Below are positions 48,692-57,727 of a stretch of DNA of 64,000 nt, piece after piece (within the stretch, counting starts at the first letter, position 1; each line of letters starts with the position of its first letter). The DNA comes from a virus. Made by a program: the position numbers and the translations under genes. The stretch is taken from positions 1 to 64,000 of the IMG/VR virus record IMGVR_UViG_3300006793_000026; one strand, given 5' to 3'. The notes beneath the pieces were generated by a model, which made no database searches, was not told the origin of the DNA, and saw only the letters and a program-made list of their open reading frames with translations.

Positions 48692-50503
48692 ATGGCAATC
48701 GATCCACGACATACACAAAAAGGAAATAAAGAACTCGATACCGAAGCGGCCAGAAAGGAACGTAAGGATAATGAGTTCTTTGGCTTTGAAGTAAAAGGTG
48801 ACAAGTCTGCACCTGACTCGGCCAAGTCCTTTATTCCTCCACAGGAAGAGAACGATGCATCAGAAGTTATGTACGGCGGTGCCGGTGGCTTCTATGGTCA
48901 GACACTTGATACCCGTGGTGATAACTATGCCAGTGAACGTGACCTTGTTGCTAAGTACCGCAACGCTTCAATGCAGCCTGAAGTTGATGCTGCTATCCAA
49001 GAAATTGTAAACGAAACCATCGTCAATAACGATGAAGATCTACCGCTTTCCCTCAACCTTGACCATCTCGATCTCGATGACGACGTGAAGGATAAACTTC
49101 ACGATGAGTTCTCTGAGATCTTGAAAAAGCTTGACTTCCGTAAGTACGGTTCAGATATCTTCCGTCGTTGGTATGTTGACGGCAAAATCGTTTACCACAT
49201 TGTCATCGACCTAGACAATCCAAAAAAAGGTATCATAGATTTACGACCGATCAATCCTACTCATATTCGTAAGATTAAAGAGATCGAAAAGGAAACGGAC
49301 CCACGTACGGGTGCTGAGTTCATCAAGGGTATTGATGAGTATTACATCTATGCTGAGGATCAATATAAAAATAACAGCTCGGCTAATACGTTTGCGTCAC
49401 AGGTAAGTGGGTCAGCTACGAGCGGTCTTAAACTTGCTAAGGACGCAGTTGCATATGTCACCTCCGGTTTGACCGATGCATCAAAGACCGTATCATTATC
49501 TTATATCCATAAGGCACTACGCTGTATCAACCAACTTCGTATGATGGAAGATGCACTGATTGTGTATCGTACTGTTCGCGCGCCGGAGCGTCGTATCTTC
49601 TCGATTGACGTCGGCGATATGCCGAAGAAGCAAGCCGAAGAATATATCTCTAACTTGATGTCGAAGTATAAGAACAAGATCACATATGATGCCGAGACCG
49701 GTGAGATTAATTCTAACCGCCATCATCAGCATATGCTCGAAGACTTCTGGCTTCCTAAGACTGCTGGTGGTAAAGGTACAGAGGTATCTACACTTGCCGG
49801 TGGTGAAAACCTTGGTAACATTACCGATGTTGAGTACTTCCAGCAACGTCTGTATAAAGCGCTAAACGTTCCTATCGGCCGACTAACACCGAGTGAACAG
49901 TCATTCTCTATCGGTAGGAACGGCGAGATTGACCGTGAAGAGATTCGCTTCCAGAAGTTTATCGATCGTCTACGCGTTCGGTTTGCGCAGTTGTTCAAAG
50001 AACTACTTCGTACTCAGCTACTTTTGAAAGGTATTATGAAAGAACACGAATGGGAAGATGTTCGTGAAAATCTCATTGTTGACTATAACCGTGATAACTA
50101 CTATTCAGAACTGAAAGACGCTGAGATCTTAAAAGAGCGTATCACGATGCTCAAAGATCTTGGGTTCAATCCAACTGAGTTCTTCTCGCGTGAATATATC
50201 CGTAAGCATGTCCTTAAGCAGACTGACGAAGAGGTCGAAAAGATTAAGGCTGAGATGCGTCAAGAGTATATCAACAATGACAACCTGTTCAAGAAGATGG
50301 GTGGTGAAGGTGATGATATTGGTGCCGATGACTTCGGTGGCGGTGGACTTGACGCTATAGGTGACGACTTCGGTGATCTCGGTGGAGACGCCGGTGCCCC
50401 TGAGGGTGACGAAGAGTTCGAAGTCGGTCAACCAACCGGAGCGGCAACCGATATCGAAGATGAGGATGACAGTATTCCTGAAATTGATATTGATAATCTA
50501 TAA
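48692..50503 (+). CDS. 20: gp20 portal vertex protein
   Basis: A 603-residue protein (T4 gp20: 524). Signature blocks: ASERDLVAKYRNASMQPEVD, AAIQEIVNETIVNNDEDLPL, LKKLDFRKYGSDIFRRWYVD, LRPINPTHIRKIKE, and RAPERRIFSIDVGDMPKKQA. The C-terminus is long, Gly/Asp-rich and acidic (GGGLDAIGDDFGDLGGDAGA), longer than in T4. The portal dodecamer starts prohead assembly and is the packaging channel. Confidence 0.95.
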   Translation: MAIDPRHTQKGNKELDTEAARKERKDNEFFGFEVKGDKSAPDSAKSFIPPQEENDASEVMYGGAGGFYGQTLDTRGDNYASERDLVAKYRNASMQPEVDAAIQEIVNETIVNNDEDLPLSLNLDHLDLDDDVKDKLHDEFSEILKKLDFRKYGSDIFRRWYVDGKIVYHIVIDLDNPKKGIIDLRPINPTHIRKIKEIEKETDPRTGAEFIKGIDEYYIYAEDQYKNNSSANTFASQVSGSATSGLKLAKDAVAYVTSGLTDASKTVSLSYIHKALRCINQLRMMEDALIVYRTVRAPERRIFSIDVGDMPKKQAEEYISNLMSKYKNKITYDAETGEINSNRHHQHMLEDFWLPKTAGGKGTEVSTLAGGENLGNITDVEYFQQRLYKALNVPIGRLTPSEQSFSIGRNGEIDREEIRFQKFIDRLRVRFAQLFKELLRTQLLLKGIMKEHEWEDVRENLIVDYNRDNYYSELKDAEILKERITMLKDLGFNPTEFFSREYIRKHVLKQTDEEVEKIKAEMRQEYINNDNLFKKMGGEGDDIGADDFGGGGLDAIGDDFGDLGGDAGAPEGDEEFEVGQPTGAATDIEDEDDSIPEIDIDNL

Positions 50504-50514
50504 AACTTAAATCG

Positions 50515-50522
50515 TATAAATA
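50515..50522 (+). promoter_or_regulatory. Late promoter TATAAATA
   Basis: A perfect late box in the 46-bp gap after the portal gene, 27 nt before the ATG at 50550. Confidence 0.8.
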
Positions 50523-50549
50523 CATTATTGGGACAAATAGGAACCTATT

Positions 50550-50993
50550 ATGAACTTAAGACTCGTTAAAAACGTCGAAGGTACAGAGTTCTATCGTAGA
50601 GATATGAGCAAAATAGCTTACTGGCTTATAGGTGCTGGCAAGAAGATAGTCGGTACTCTTAGTTTCTCGGGTGGTGGTCTAACAGATGATCCTTACTTTA
50701 AACTGGATATGGCGGAAGACCCAAAAGATGGTGAGGAGCTTCGGCAGTCAGAAGTTATTAAGATGTTTGGCCAACCCCAGACAGGTCAAAACGAAATGAA
50801 AGAATCAATTGAAATGAGTGAAGACACACGTAATGAAGCTACTGTCAGTAGCGTTATAAATATGATAAGGCAAGGCAATAACTTAAAAGCCGAAGAAGCC
50901 TTTAAAGTTGTTATGGACCAGAAAATCGGTGCAGCAGTCAGAGCTAAGACTCCTGAAGTTGCACAGTCTATGTTCAACAGTAAAGAAAGATAA
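50550..50993 (+). CDS. Prohead core protein (gp67/gp68 position)
   Basis: A 147-residue protein between portal and prohead protease, where T4 has the core genes 67 and 68. The C-terminal part (VSSVINMIRQGNNLKAEEAF, then KVVMDQKIGAAVRAKTPEVA, QSMF) follows the pattern of small prohead core proteins (a helix, D-x-I-x-x-x-x-R, then EVA-x-x-MF). The N-terminal part (LVKNVEGTEFYRRDMSKIAY) is unlike T4. It probably joins gp22 in the scaffold core and is cleaved by gp21. Confidence 0.65.
   Translation: MNLRLVKNVEGTEFYRRDMSKIAYWLIGAGKKIVGTLSFSGGGLTDDPYFKLDMAEDPKDGEELRQSEVIKMFGQPQTGQNEMKESIEMSEDTRNEATVSSVINMIRQGNNLKAEEAFKVVMDQKIGAAVRAKTPEVAQSMFNSKER
50856..50863 (+). promoter_or_regulatory. Late promoter candidate TATAAATA inside core gene
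   Basis: A perfect box within the core protein gene, 136 nt before the gp21 ATG. It might raise expression of gp21 to gp23; chance occurrence cannot be ruled out. Confidence 0.4.
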
Positions 50994-50999
50994 GAAGAT

Positions 51000-51632
51000 A
51001 TGAAACTTATTACCGATGCAAATCTTATCACCGAAGCTAAAGTCGATGAGCGCACCGGTGATGTTTATATCGAAGGCGTTTTTATGCAGACGAAGCCTAA
51101 CCGCAATAAGCGGAAGTACTCGTTGGATCTGCTAAAGAATGCCGTTAATGAATATGTAGAGAGACAGGTTAAGACTGGTCGGGCCGTCGGTGAACTGAAC
51201 CACCCCGACTCACCTATTGTCGACTACAAAAATGTTTCTCATCGCATCCTTTCCCTAGAATGGCAAGGAGAAAATGTGATGGGGAAAGCGCTTATATTGA
51301 ATACACCTAGTGGACAGATCGTTAAGGGTCTGCTCGAAGGCGGTGTTCAGCTGGGCGTTTCTTCTCGTGGTATGGGTACTTTGGGACAGCCCGACAAGGA
51401 TGGTATTGCACCAGTCAATGATGACTTTAACCTTGTTACCATCGATATCGTTCAAGACCCTTCAGCACCAGATGCTTTTGTAAATGGCATCAACGAAAGT
51501 GTTGAGTGGTATCAGAACAATAAAGGTGTATGGCAGTCGCGAAATGTTGAAATAAAAGAAAATGAGACTGAGCTTGTAAGTGAAAACACGAAACTTCGTG
51601 ATATGAAACAGCTCCTCTCGAGTCTTATTTAG
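51000..51632 (+). CDS. 21: gp21 prohead protease
   Basis: A 210-residue serine protease (T4 gp21: 212; U9/S77 family). The conserved TGRAVGELNHPDSPIVDYKN with catalytic H68, and QLGVSSRGMGTLG with Ser121/Ser122, match the family, and VTIDIVQDPSAPDAFV follows. It cleaves scaffold and capsid proteins after (L/I)xE during head maturation. It lies 6 nt after the core gene and 10 nt before the scaffold gene. Confidence 0.95.
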   Translation: MKLITDANLITEAKVDERTGDVYIEGVFMQTKPNRNKRKYSLDLLKNAVNEYVERQVKTGRAVGELNHPDSPIVDYKNVSHRILSLEWQGENVMGKALILNTPSGQIVKGLLEGGVQLGVSSRGMGTLGQPDKDGIAPVNDDFNLVTIDIVQDPSAPDAFVNGINESVEWYQNNKGVWQSRNVEIKENETELVSENTKLRDMKQLLSSLI

Positions 51633-51642
51633 GAGCATTATA

Positions 51643-53046
51643 ATGCAACACAAAAGTAAACTTGATCAGCTCCTTGAAAATACTCAAGGAGCACTAAGCG
51701 AAGACGAAATCGAAGTCTACGGTGGTGAAGGCGAAGCTGACGCTGATATGGATATGGGTTATGAAGATGACGAGGCAGTTGACCTCGACGCTAAAGCACC
51801 AGAATCCGCTGGAAAAGACGATCATGACTTTAAAGTCATGACCGGAGATGACGATCTCGATGGACTAATTGATCAACTCAAAAATATTGTCGATGAGCTC
51901 GAAGGTATGGAAGATGACCTTGGTGCTGGCGATGACGAAATCGAAGTCGATGTTGAATCAGGCGACGATGAAGTAGACCTCGAGTTTGAGGACGAAGTTG
52001 AAGAAGCCAAGTGTGGTCAGCACGACGAAGACTACGGTCTAGACGAAGCTACTGACACTGCGTCTGGTGCTGGTGATGTTGCCCCTGAGGGTGGTAAAGC
52101 ATCGGGTCCAGAAGCTAAAGAAGGTGGTTCTGCTGGTAAAGCTGACGATTCTAAAGTAGCTAAAGCTGCTGATGATGAAGAAGCTATCGATGATACTATC
52201 GATGCTATTGAAAAGTCTGCCCCTGGCAAAGACAATACCGCACAGACTGGTAACAAGGTTGACGTCAAGAAAACCAACCCAGCTATCGCTGGAACTGGTG
52301 AAGGTGTCGCCGAAGTCAAAGTTGAGAACGTTGAAGTCGACCTCTCGAAAGAGATTGCTGCAATCGTTTCCCTTGATTCTACTCTTTCTGAATCTGCACA
52401 AAAGAAGACTGCAAAGCTCTTCGAAAACGCAGTAAACAAGAAAGTTTCGATGATTAACCGGGAATTGAGTGCACAGTACACCGAACTCGTTGAGAGCCGT
52501 TGTGCTGACTTTGAAACTCAGCTGGTAGAAAAAGTTGATCAATACTTAGATTATGTTGTTGAAAACTACATGACTGATAACGCCCTTGCAATTGAAGAGG
52601 GTTTGAAAGTTCGTGTATCAGGTTCATTCCTCGAAGGCCTTGGCCGACTGTTTGAAGAGCATTACGTCTCTGTCCCATCTGGAAAAGTTGATCTTGTTGA
52701 GAAACTTGAAGGTGAGATTGAACAAGCCGAAGCTAAACAAAACAAATTGTATGAGCACGCAATCAAGCTACGTCGTGAGAATATCTCGCTCCGTAAAGCT
52801 TCTGCAGTCCGTAAGCTGACTGAAGGTATGAGTGCTGTTGAGGTTTCTAAGTTCAAGACTCTTGTTGAGAGTGTTGAGTACAAGAGCCAAAACCAATTTG
52901 TCAAAGCTATTGAAGCTGTAAAAGCAACACACTTTATCAACGAAGATGTTGCTACACCTGAACCGCAAGAGTTTGAAACCCTTGCTGAAGAAACTAAAGC
53001 CTCATCTATGGATAAGTACGTAAGTGCAATCCGTAGGTTCAAATAA
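51643..53046 (+). CDS. 22: gp22 major scaffold protein with acidic N-terminal extension
   Basis: A 467-residue protein; T4 gp22 has 269. Residues about 1-215 are extremely acidic with Ala/Gly-rich stretches (GEADADMDMGYEDDEAVDLD, then SGDDEVDLEFEDEVEEAK). Residues about 220-467 are the helical gp22 scaffold: VSLDSTLSESAQKKTAKLFE, VNKKVSMINRELSAQYTELV, VEKVDQYLDYVVENYM, and HAIKLRRENISLRKASAV. The C-terminal end (MDKYVSAIRRFK) is typical. The scaffold core is digested by gp21. The acidic half may mimic DNA or hold space for packaged proteins; inference. Confidence 0.9.
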   Translation: MQHKSKLDQLLENTQGALSEDEIEVYGGEGEADADMDMGYEDDEAVDLDAKAPESAGKDDHDFKVMTGDDDLDGLIDQLKNIVDELEGMEDDLGAGDDEIEVDVESGDDEVDLEFEDEVEEAKCGQHDEDYGLDEATDTASGAGDVAPEGGKASGPEAKEGGSAGKADDSKVAKAADDEEAIDDTIDAIEKSAPGKDNTAQTGNKVDVKKTNPAIAGTGEGVAEVKVENVEVDLSKEIAAIVSLDSTLSESAQKKTAKLFENAVNKKVSMINRELSAQYTELVESRCADFETQLVEKVDQYLDYVVENYMTDNALAIEEGLKVRVSGSFLEGLGRLFEEHYVSVPSGKVDLVEKLEGEIEQAEAKQNKLYEHAIKLRRENISLRKASAVRKLTEGMSAVEVSKFKTLVESVEYKSQNQFVKAIEAVKATHFINEDVATPEPQEFETLAEETKASSMDKYVSAIRRFK

Positions 53047-53066
53047 TCTAACTAGGAAAAAGAAAA

Positions 53067-54398
53067 ATGAAAACTACAGATCTTTTGATCGAAAAGTGGT
53101 CGCCGGTTCTGGATGCTCCAGAAGCTGGTCAGATCCAAGATCACTACCGTAAGAGCGTAACTGCTCAAATCCTCGAAAACCAAGAGAAAGCCTTTGCTGA
53201 GCAAGGCATGATCAACGAAGCAGTTCACGGTTCTTCTGTCTCTAACGGCGGCGTTGAGAACTGGAACCCAATCCTGATCAGCCTCGTACGTCGTGCGATG
53301 CCTAACCTGGTTGCTTATGACATTGCTGGTGTTCAGCCAATGTCTGGTCCAACTGGCCTGATCTTCGCAATGAAATCACGTTACGGTGCTAACAACTCTG
53401 GTGTTGAAGCTCTGTTCAACGAAGCTGACACAGACTTCGGTGGTGCAGGTACGCACGCTGGCGATTCTTCTTCGCTGGTAACTGGTGCTGGTGGCGCAAC
53501 TGACGTTGGTGCTGGTGGTTCTGGTACAGGTGACGACATTGCTGATAACTTTGGCTTCGGTACCGGTATTGCTACCGGAACTGGTGAGGACCTTGGTTCT
53601 GGTTCGACTATGAACGAAATGTCTTTCTCAATCGAAAAAGCAACCGTTACTGCGAAAACACGCGCGCTCAAAGCTGAGTACACGATGGAAATCGCACAGG
53701 ACCTGAAAGCAATCCACGGCCTCGACGCTGAAGCTGAGCTTGCTAACATCCTGTCGACTGAAATCTTGGCTGAAATCAACCGTGAAGTTGTTCGTACGAT
53801 CAACTCGAAAGCTAAGCTCGGTGCACAGACTGCTAACGTCACGACTCCAGGCGTATTCGACCTGCACACTGACGCAGACGGTCGTTGGTCGGGTGAGAAG
53901 TTTGCTGGTCTCCTGACACAGCTTGACTTCGAAGCCAACCAAATCGCGAAAGAAACACGTCGCGGTAAGGGGAACTTTGTTCTTTGTTCGTCGAACGTTG
54001 CAACTGCTCTTCACATGAGCGGCATGCTTGCGTACACTCCAGCCCTTAACACGAAGCTGGACGTTGACGATACAGGTAACACCTTCGCAGGTGTCCTGAA
54101 CGGCAAGATCAAAGTTTACATCGATCCATATGCGACTGTTGATTACGCAACTGTTGGTTACCGTGGTACGAGCCCGTATGACGCTGGTATGTTCTACTGC
54201 CCATACGTACCTCTGACGATGGTTCGTGCTGTTAACGAGTCTACCTTCCAGCCAAAAATCGGATTCAAAACCCGTTACGGTATGGTTGCTAACCCGTTTG
54301 CTGAACCTGCAGCTGCAGTTGACAACACTGGTGCGGACCGTAGCAACGTCTACTTCCGTATCTTCCGCGTTGCAAACCTGCTGAACGCTGGTGCATAA
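53067..54398 (+). CDS. 23: gp23 major capsid protein
   Basis: A 443-residue HK97-fold protein (T4 gp23: 521). Signatures: WNPILISLVRRAMPNLVAYD, then VQPMSGPTGLIFAMKSRYG, EMSFSIEKATVTAKTRALKA, EYTMEIAQDLKAIHGLDAEA and the C-terminal FQPKIGFKTRYGMVANPFAE. INE-A at residues 49-52 fits the gp21 cleavage rule, so about 51 residues would be removed at maturation. A strong terminator follows. Confidence 0.95.
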   Translation: MKTTDLLIEKWSPVLDAPEAGQIQDHYRKSVTAQILENQEKAFAEQGMINEAVHGSSVSNGGVENWNPILISLVRRAMPNLVAYDIAGVQPMSGPTGLIFAMKSRYGANNSGVEALFNEADTDFGGAGTHAGDSSSLVTGAGGATDVGAGGSGTGDDIADNFGFGTGIATGTGEDLGSGSTMNEMSFSIEKATVTAKTRALKAEYTMEIAQDLKAIHGLDAEAELANILSTEILAEINREVVRTINSKAKLGAQTANVTTPGVFDLHTDADGRWSGEKFAGLLTQLDFEANQIAKETRRGKGNFVLCSSNVATALHMSGMLAYTPALNTKLDVDDTGNTFAGVLNGKIKVYIDPYATVDYATVGYRGTSPYDAGMFYCPYVPLTMVRAVNESTFQPKIGFKTRYGMVANPFAEPAAAVDNTGADRSNVYFRIFRVANLLNAGA

Positions 54399-54421
54399 GT
54401 CTAACGACTTATAACTAACAG

Positions 54422-54453
54422 GAAGGGTCCTCTCACGAGGGCCCTTCTTTTTT
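54422..54453 (+). terminator. Intrinsic terminator after gp23
   Basis: GAAGGGTCCTC-TCAC-GAGGGCCCTTC forms an 11-bp stem with one G-U pair, followed by six T. It ends the head-gene transcription block directly after the capsid gene, and a late promoter for the next gene begins 2 nt after the T-tract. Confidence 0.9.
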
Positions 54454-54454
54454 A

Positions 54455-54462
54455 TATAAATA
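54455..54462 (+). promoter_or_regulatory. Late promoter TATAAATA
   Basis: A perfect late box immediately behind the gp23 terminator, 23 nt before the ATG at 54486. Confidence 0.8.
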
Positions 54463-54485
54463 CATGTACAGAACATAGGTGACAT

Positions 54486-54938
54486 ATGATTAATCAGACG
54501 TATACGACAGCAACTAGCTTTGGGATGTTTATTCCAGGTGAAGAGTATGCTGGTCTTCAAATGAAAATAACTAGCTTTGGGATTCCACAAGTTAGTGCAG
54601 CTGCGGTTGAGCAAGGTACTCGTGTACTTCAGGCGAAGCACGCTGCATCAAGGGTAAAATTTGAGCCTCTACGTGTAAGTGTATTGTCGGACGGTGGACT
54701 GTCGAATATAAAGCCAGTCCATAATTGGCTTATAAATAATGTTATAGAGAATGACACAGTTACAAAGGACATTCGCGTCATTGGGTATTCTGCATCTGAG
54801 GTCCCTGTATTTACGGTCGATTTCCATGATGCGTTTCCAACCAGTATTGACATTGATAAGTTTGATTCAATGGATTCAACCGACGCGTTAATTAAAGCAC
54901 AACTCGAATTCGCGTATGACCTTTATACTTATGGATGA
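54486..54938 (+). CDS. Tail-tube-fold protein, possible gp3 or second tube protein
   Basis: A 150-residue protein with the gp19-like pattern: FEPLRVSVLSDGGLSNIKPV, HNWLINNVI, then PVFTVDFHDAFPTSIDIDKF and a C-terminal AQLEFAYDLYTYG. It is smaller and diverged from the gp19 at 48094. Proteins of this type in distant T4-like phages are tube, tube terminator (gp3) or baseplate components; I cannot choose. It stands alone between the capsid and UvsY with its own late promoter. A TATAAATA also lies inside at 54731-54738. Confidence 0.6.
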   Translation: MINQTYTTATSFGMFIPGEEYAGLQMKITSFGIPQVSAAAVEQGTRVLQAKHAASRVKFEPLRVSVLSDGGLSNIKPVHNWLINNVIENDTVTKDIRVIGYSASEVPVFTVDFHDAFPTSIDIDKFDSMDSTDALIKAQLEFAYDLYTYG

Positions 54939-54942
54939 TTAA

Positions 54943-55389
54943 ATGAAAGTTGAAGACCTTCTTTTAGAATGGAAAAAAGACTCAGAGATCAACAAGTCAA
55001 AGCTAGATGATGAGTCAATTAAAACAGCGATGCTCCACGCCAAGTACCTGGAGATCCATTCTGCTGTTAAAATCCGATACAACAAGTTACGAGCAAGACT
55101 CAAAGATCTTGAGTTTGAAAAACGTCGTTGGCTGAAAGGTACGATGACAAAAGAAGAAATGGACGATCGCGATTGGGACTATGACCCCTGGAAGGGAATG
55201 TCTAAACCGATGAAGTCCGAAATGGATGATCACCTGTTTGCTGATAGTGATGTCAAGAAGGTGGTTGAAAGATTAAAAGACACAGAGGTTCTCCTTGAAA
55301 CCCTTGAGTCAATAATGCAGAATATACAATGGAGACATCAATCGATCAAAAACTCGATTGACTTTATGAAGTTCCAAGCCGGTGGGTAA
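54943..55389 (+). CDS. uvsY: UvsY recombination mediator
   Basis: A 148-residue helical protein (T4 UvsY: 137). MKVEDLLLEWKKDSEINKSK, then HAKYLEIHSAVKIRYNKLRA and a C-terminal ESIMQNIQWRHQSIKNSIDF with MKFQAGG follow the UvsY pattern, including the aromatic-basic end. It loads the UvsX recombinase onto gp32-covered ssDNA; UvsX is not in this window. Its stop overlaps the UvsW start, the conserved uvsY-uvsW pairing of T4. Confidence 0.8.
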   Translation: MKVEDLLLEWKKDSEINKSKLDDESIKTAMLHAKYLEIHSAVKIRYNKLRARLKDLEFEKRRWLKGTMTKEEMDDRDWDYDPWKGMSKPMKSEMDDHLFADSDVKKVVERLKDTEVLLETLESIMQNIQWRHQSIKNSIDFMKFQAGG

Positions 55390-56903
55390 TGACCGAAACA
55401 ATAGTCCTCTCTTATAAGAACCAAGCGAAGATTCGTATAGACTCTACTGACGGTGGAATTCTACACGAACTGCAAGAACATTTCTCGTTTTATGCTCAGG
55501 GTTATAAGTACATGCCGGCATACAAGTCCGGCATGTGGGACGGTAAGATTCGTTTGTTCGATATGAGAACGCAGACGTTACCAGCTGGTTTGTACCATGC
55601 TATACAGGAATTCGCGGCTAATAAGTCCCGGCAATACACCATCGCCCTTGAGAATAACAGTTATTTTGGCACAGTAGGATCTGCGGACAATGTCTCGTAT
55701 GACGAGTTCTACGCCTTCGTTCAAGGCCTAAATCTTTCAGCCGACGGTAAACGTATTGAGCCGCGTAATTATCAGATCCAGTCTGCATATAGTGCAATCA
55801 AAAACTATAGACAGCTAATACTGTCACCGACTGGAACAGGCAAGTCTCTTATCATGTACATGATCATGAGATGGGTACTTCACTGTATGGACGGTGAAAG
55901 GTTTGTCATTATCGTTCCTACGACTACGTTGACCCACCAATTGATCAGTGACTTTGAGGATTATGCCGCTCTTGACGAAGAGTTCGCGGTCGGGGATATG
56001 TGTTACCCTATCTTTGCTGGGCAGGATAAGAAGGCACCACAGCAAGTTATTGTATCAACATGGCAGTCGTTGGCTAAGTTTGATCGTACATGGTTGATGG
56101 AAGTAGGCGGTGTTATTGGTGACGAAGCACATACGTGTTCGGCCAAGATATGCCAGGGCATCCTCGACAAGATGACTAATGCTCAGTATCGTATTGGGAC
56201 GACCGGAACCCTCGATGGTTCAAAGGTGCATGAGATGGTTCTTGAAGGTATCTTCGGCCCTACAATTGTGGCTACCACGACGAAGGAACAGATCGACGAA
56301 GGTAACCTGGCACAGCTTCAGATCAATGTGATGAAGCTACAATATCCTGAAGAAGAACGCAGATTTGCTAAGTTCAAATACGCAGATGAGATACAGTATA
56401 TTGCTAAACATGAAAAGCGCAATCGGTTTGTAGCTAAGCTTGCGCTGAATACAGAAGGCAATACCTTGGTGATGTTTCGATTTAAAGAGCATGGACAGCT
56501 TCTGTATGATATGATCAAAGAGAAGTCAGGTGATAGACGTAAGGTCTTCCTTGTGCACGGTGAGATTGATGGTGCATATCGTAACGAAATCCGTGGCGTG
56601 GTTGAGAAAGAACAAGACGCGATCATTGTTGCGTCCATAGGTACATTCTCGACAGGTATAAATATAAAGAATTTGCATAACCTGGTATTTGCCACACCTC
56701 ATAAAGGCAGAATTAAAGTATTACAGTCCCTCGGCCGGGCGTTACGTAAATCAACAGATGGACGAGAAACGATCATGTATGACATATGTGATGACCTCTC
56801 ATGGAAAAAGCGTAAGAACTTTGCGCTTGTTCATTCGATCGAAAGAATCAAACAGTTTAGTGCTGAAAAGCTAAGTTATAAAATATACGATATAAAATTA
56901 TAG
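55389..56903 (+). CDS. uvsW: UvsW DNA/RNA helicase
   Basis: A 504-residue SF2 helicase (T4 UvsW: 503). The N-terminal DNA-binding part includes HFSFYAQGYKYMPAYKSGMW. Walker A LSPTGTGKSL (about 145-154), motif II GDEAHTC, motif III GTTGTLDG, and the C-terminal motifs NLVFATPHKGRIKVLQSLGR then ALRK are present. It unwinds R-loops and Holliday junctions and switches replication from origin-dependent to recombination-dependent in T4. A TATAAATA at 56657-56664 lies inside. Confidence 0.95.
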   Translation: MTETIVLSYKNQAKIRIDSTDGGILHELQEHFSFYAQGYKYMPAYKSGMWDGKIRLFDMRTQTLPAGLYHAIQEFAANKSRQYTIALENNSYFGTVGSADNVSYDEFYAFVQGLNLSADGKRIEPRNYQIQSAYSAIKNYRQLILSPTGTGKSLIMYMIMRWVLHCMDGERFVIIVPTTTLTHQLISDFEDYAALDEEFAVGDMCYPIFAGQDKKAPQQVIVSTWQSLAKFDRTWLMEVGGVIGDEAHTCSAKICQGILDKMTNAQYRIGTTGTLDGSKVHEMVLEGIFGPTIVATTTKEQIDEGNLAQLQINVMKLQYPEEERRFAKFKYADEIQYIAKHEKRNRFVAKLALNTEGNTLVMFRFKEHGQLLYDMIKEKSGDRRKVFLVHGEIDGAYRNEIRGVVEKEQDAIIVASIGTFSTGINIKNLHNLVFATPHKGRIKVLQSLGRALRKSTDGRETIMYDICDDLSWKKRKNFALVHSIERIKQFSAEKLSYKIYDIKL

Positions 56904-56913
56904 GAACGTGAAT

Positions 56914-57420
56914 ATGAGTGAAGATACTGAAAAAAAAGAATGGCCTGAAGTATATGATGAGCGGATGATTAAGATCCTTACTCTATCGTCCGGTGAAAAG
57001 ATTATTACGTACGTAAGAGAACTCGGTGAGTACGGACAATATATTTGTGAGAGACCATTTACGGTTTGTGCGGATCTTAAAGAGGGTGAGTACTTCCTAA
57101 CCCAGTTCTGTCCATACGCAGATACTTCAGTACCATTTGTATTCCAGACAGCAGGAGTTATTGGAGTTGCCAATACGACAGCAGACTCTCGAGCTCATTA
57201 CTTCCGGTGTATTAGAGAAGAAGTTGTGGCTGAAGCTGCACAAAACGGAACTATTGATGAGAATGCAGACTTTGGTGTTATGATGGAACAGTTACAGGAA
57301 CAGTTATCGACTGCACTTGGTCCTAAAAATGACGTCGGGTTTTTTGAATCTTCCTCTGACACTGATGGTGATAACGTTGTAGATCTCTCTAATTGGTCAC
57401 CTGATACTAAACCTAACTAA
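56914..57420 (+). CDS. Unknown protein with possible Sm-like N-terminal domain
   Basis: A 168-residue acidic protein. Residues about 17-70 (IKILTLSSGEKIITYVRELG, then ICERPFTVCADL and FLTQFCPYAD) have the strand pattern of small LSM-like proteins found in cyanophages (K-L-L-x-G-E-x-I...V...P). The C-terminal part is acidic and low-complexity (FFESSSDTDGDNVVDLS). AGGA 7 nt before ATG 56914 supports that start; GTG 56908 is in frame. The Sm-like reading is tentative; RNA-binding residues cannot be confirmed. Confidence 0.5.
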   Translation: MSEDTEKKEWPEVYDERMIKILTLSSGEKIITYVRELGEYGQYICERPFTVCADLKEGEYFLTQFCPYADTSVPFVFQTAGVIGVANTTADSRAHYFRCIREEVVAEAAQNGTIDENADFGVMMEQLQEQLSTALGPKNDVGFFESSSDTDGDNVVDLSNWSPDTKPN

Positions 57421-57423
57421 TAC

Positions 57424-57431
57424 TATAAATA
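57424..57431 (+). promoter_or_regulatory. Late promoter TATAAATA with no following gene
   Basis: A perfect late box 4 nt after the preceding stop. The next ORF starts 330 nt further on and has its own early-type promoter, so this box probably drives a non-coding RNA. Confidence 0.65.
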
Positions 57432-57690
57432 CTAATTCAGGTGCCTTGATGCTATATCAAGTGCACCTGCAATGGTAACTCTATTCTATTACCCCAACTC
57501 TATATACTATACCCCTGACCGTATCAGAGATAAGTAACTGAATAACCAGAATAACAGTAGTTATTTAACGTTGTCTTGAAGGTATCTTTACGATTATGTT
57601 CGTTACACGATTATGTATACAAGTTTGCGCCAAAAAACCGCAGTTTTTACCCAACTATTTTATTACAAATTCGTAATACTCCAGACCGCA
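57432..57690 (+). ncRNA. Intergenic region, candidate late non-coding RNA or origin
   Basis: No ORF of note. The predicted late transcript would begin near 57437, at the foot of a hairpin, CAGGTGCCTTGA (57438-57449) with TCAAGTGCACCTG (57457-57469). Further on are AATAAC-AGTA-GTTATT (57550-57565), a direct repeat of ACGATTATGT (57590-57599 and 57607-57616), and AAAAAC-CGCA-GTTTTT near 57640, which may terminate. The 10-bp repeats and AT-rich stretches could also be protein-binding sites of a replication origin. No function is demonstrated. Confidence 0.35.
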
Positions 57691-57727
57691 ATTAACTGTG
57701 TACAAACACGGTAATTCGTAGTATAAT
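57691..57727 (+). promoter_or_regulatory. Early-type promoter 7 (TGTACA - 17 nt - TATAAT)
   Basis: ATTAACTGTGTACAA, a 17-nt spacer and a consensus TATAAT at 57722-57727. The predicted start near 57734 gives a leader with AAGGA before the ATG at 57759. Confidence 0.85.

Noticed and set aside
52039-52542. Minus-strand open frames over gp22 (149-167 codons)
   Set aside because: Antisense to the acidic GAA/GAC-rich scaffold coding region; Ser/Phe-rich composition is the mirror of that bias. No ribosome site or promoter.
53628-54641. Long open frame on the minus strand across gp23 (337 codons)
   Set aside because: It lies antisense to the capsid gene and crosses its strong terminator; codon bias of gp23 explains the lack of stops. 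Composition (Cys/Ser/Val-rich) is not protein-like.
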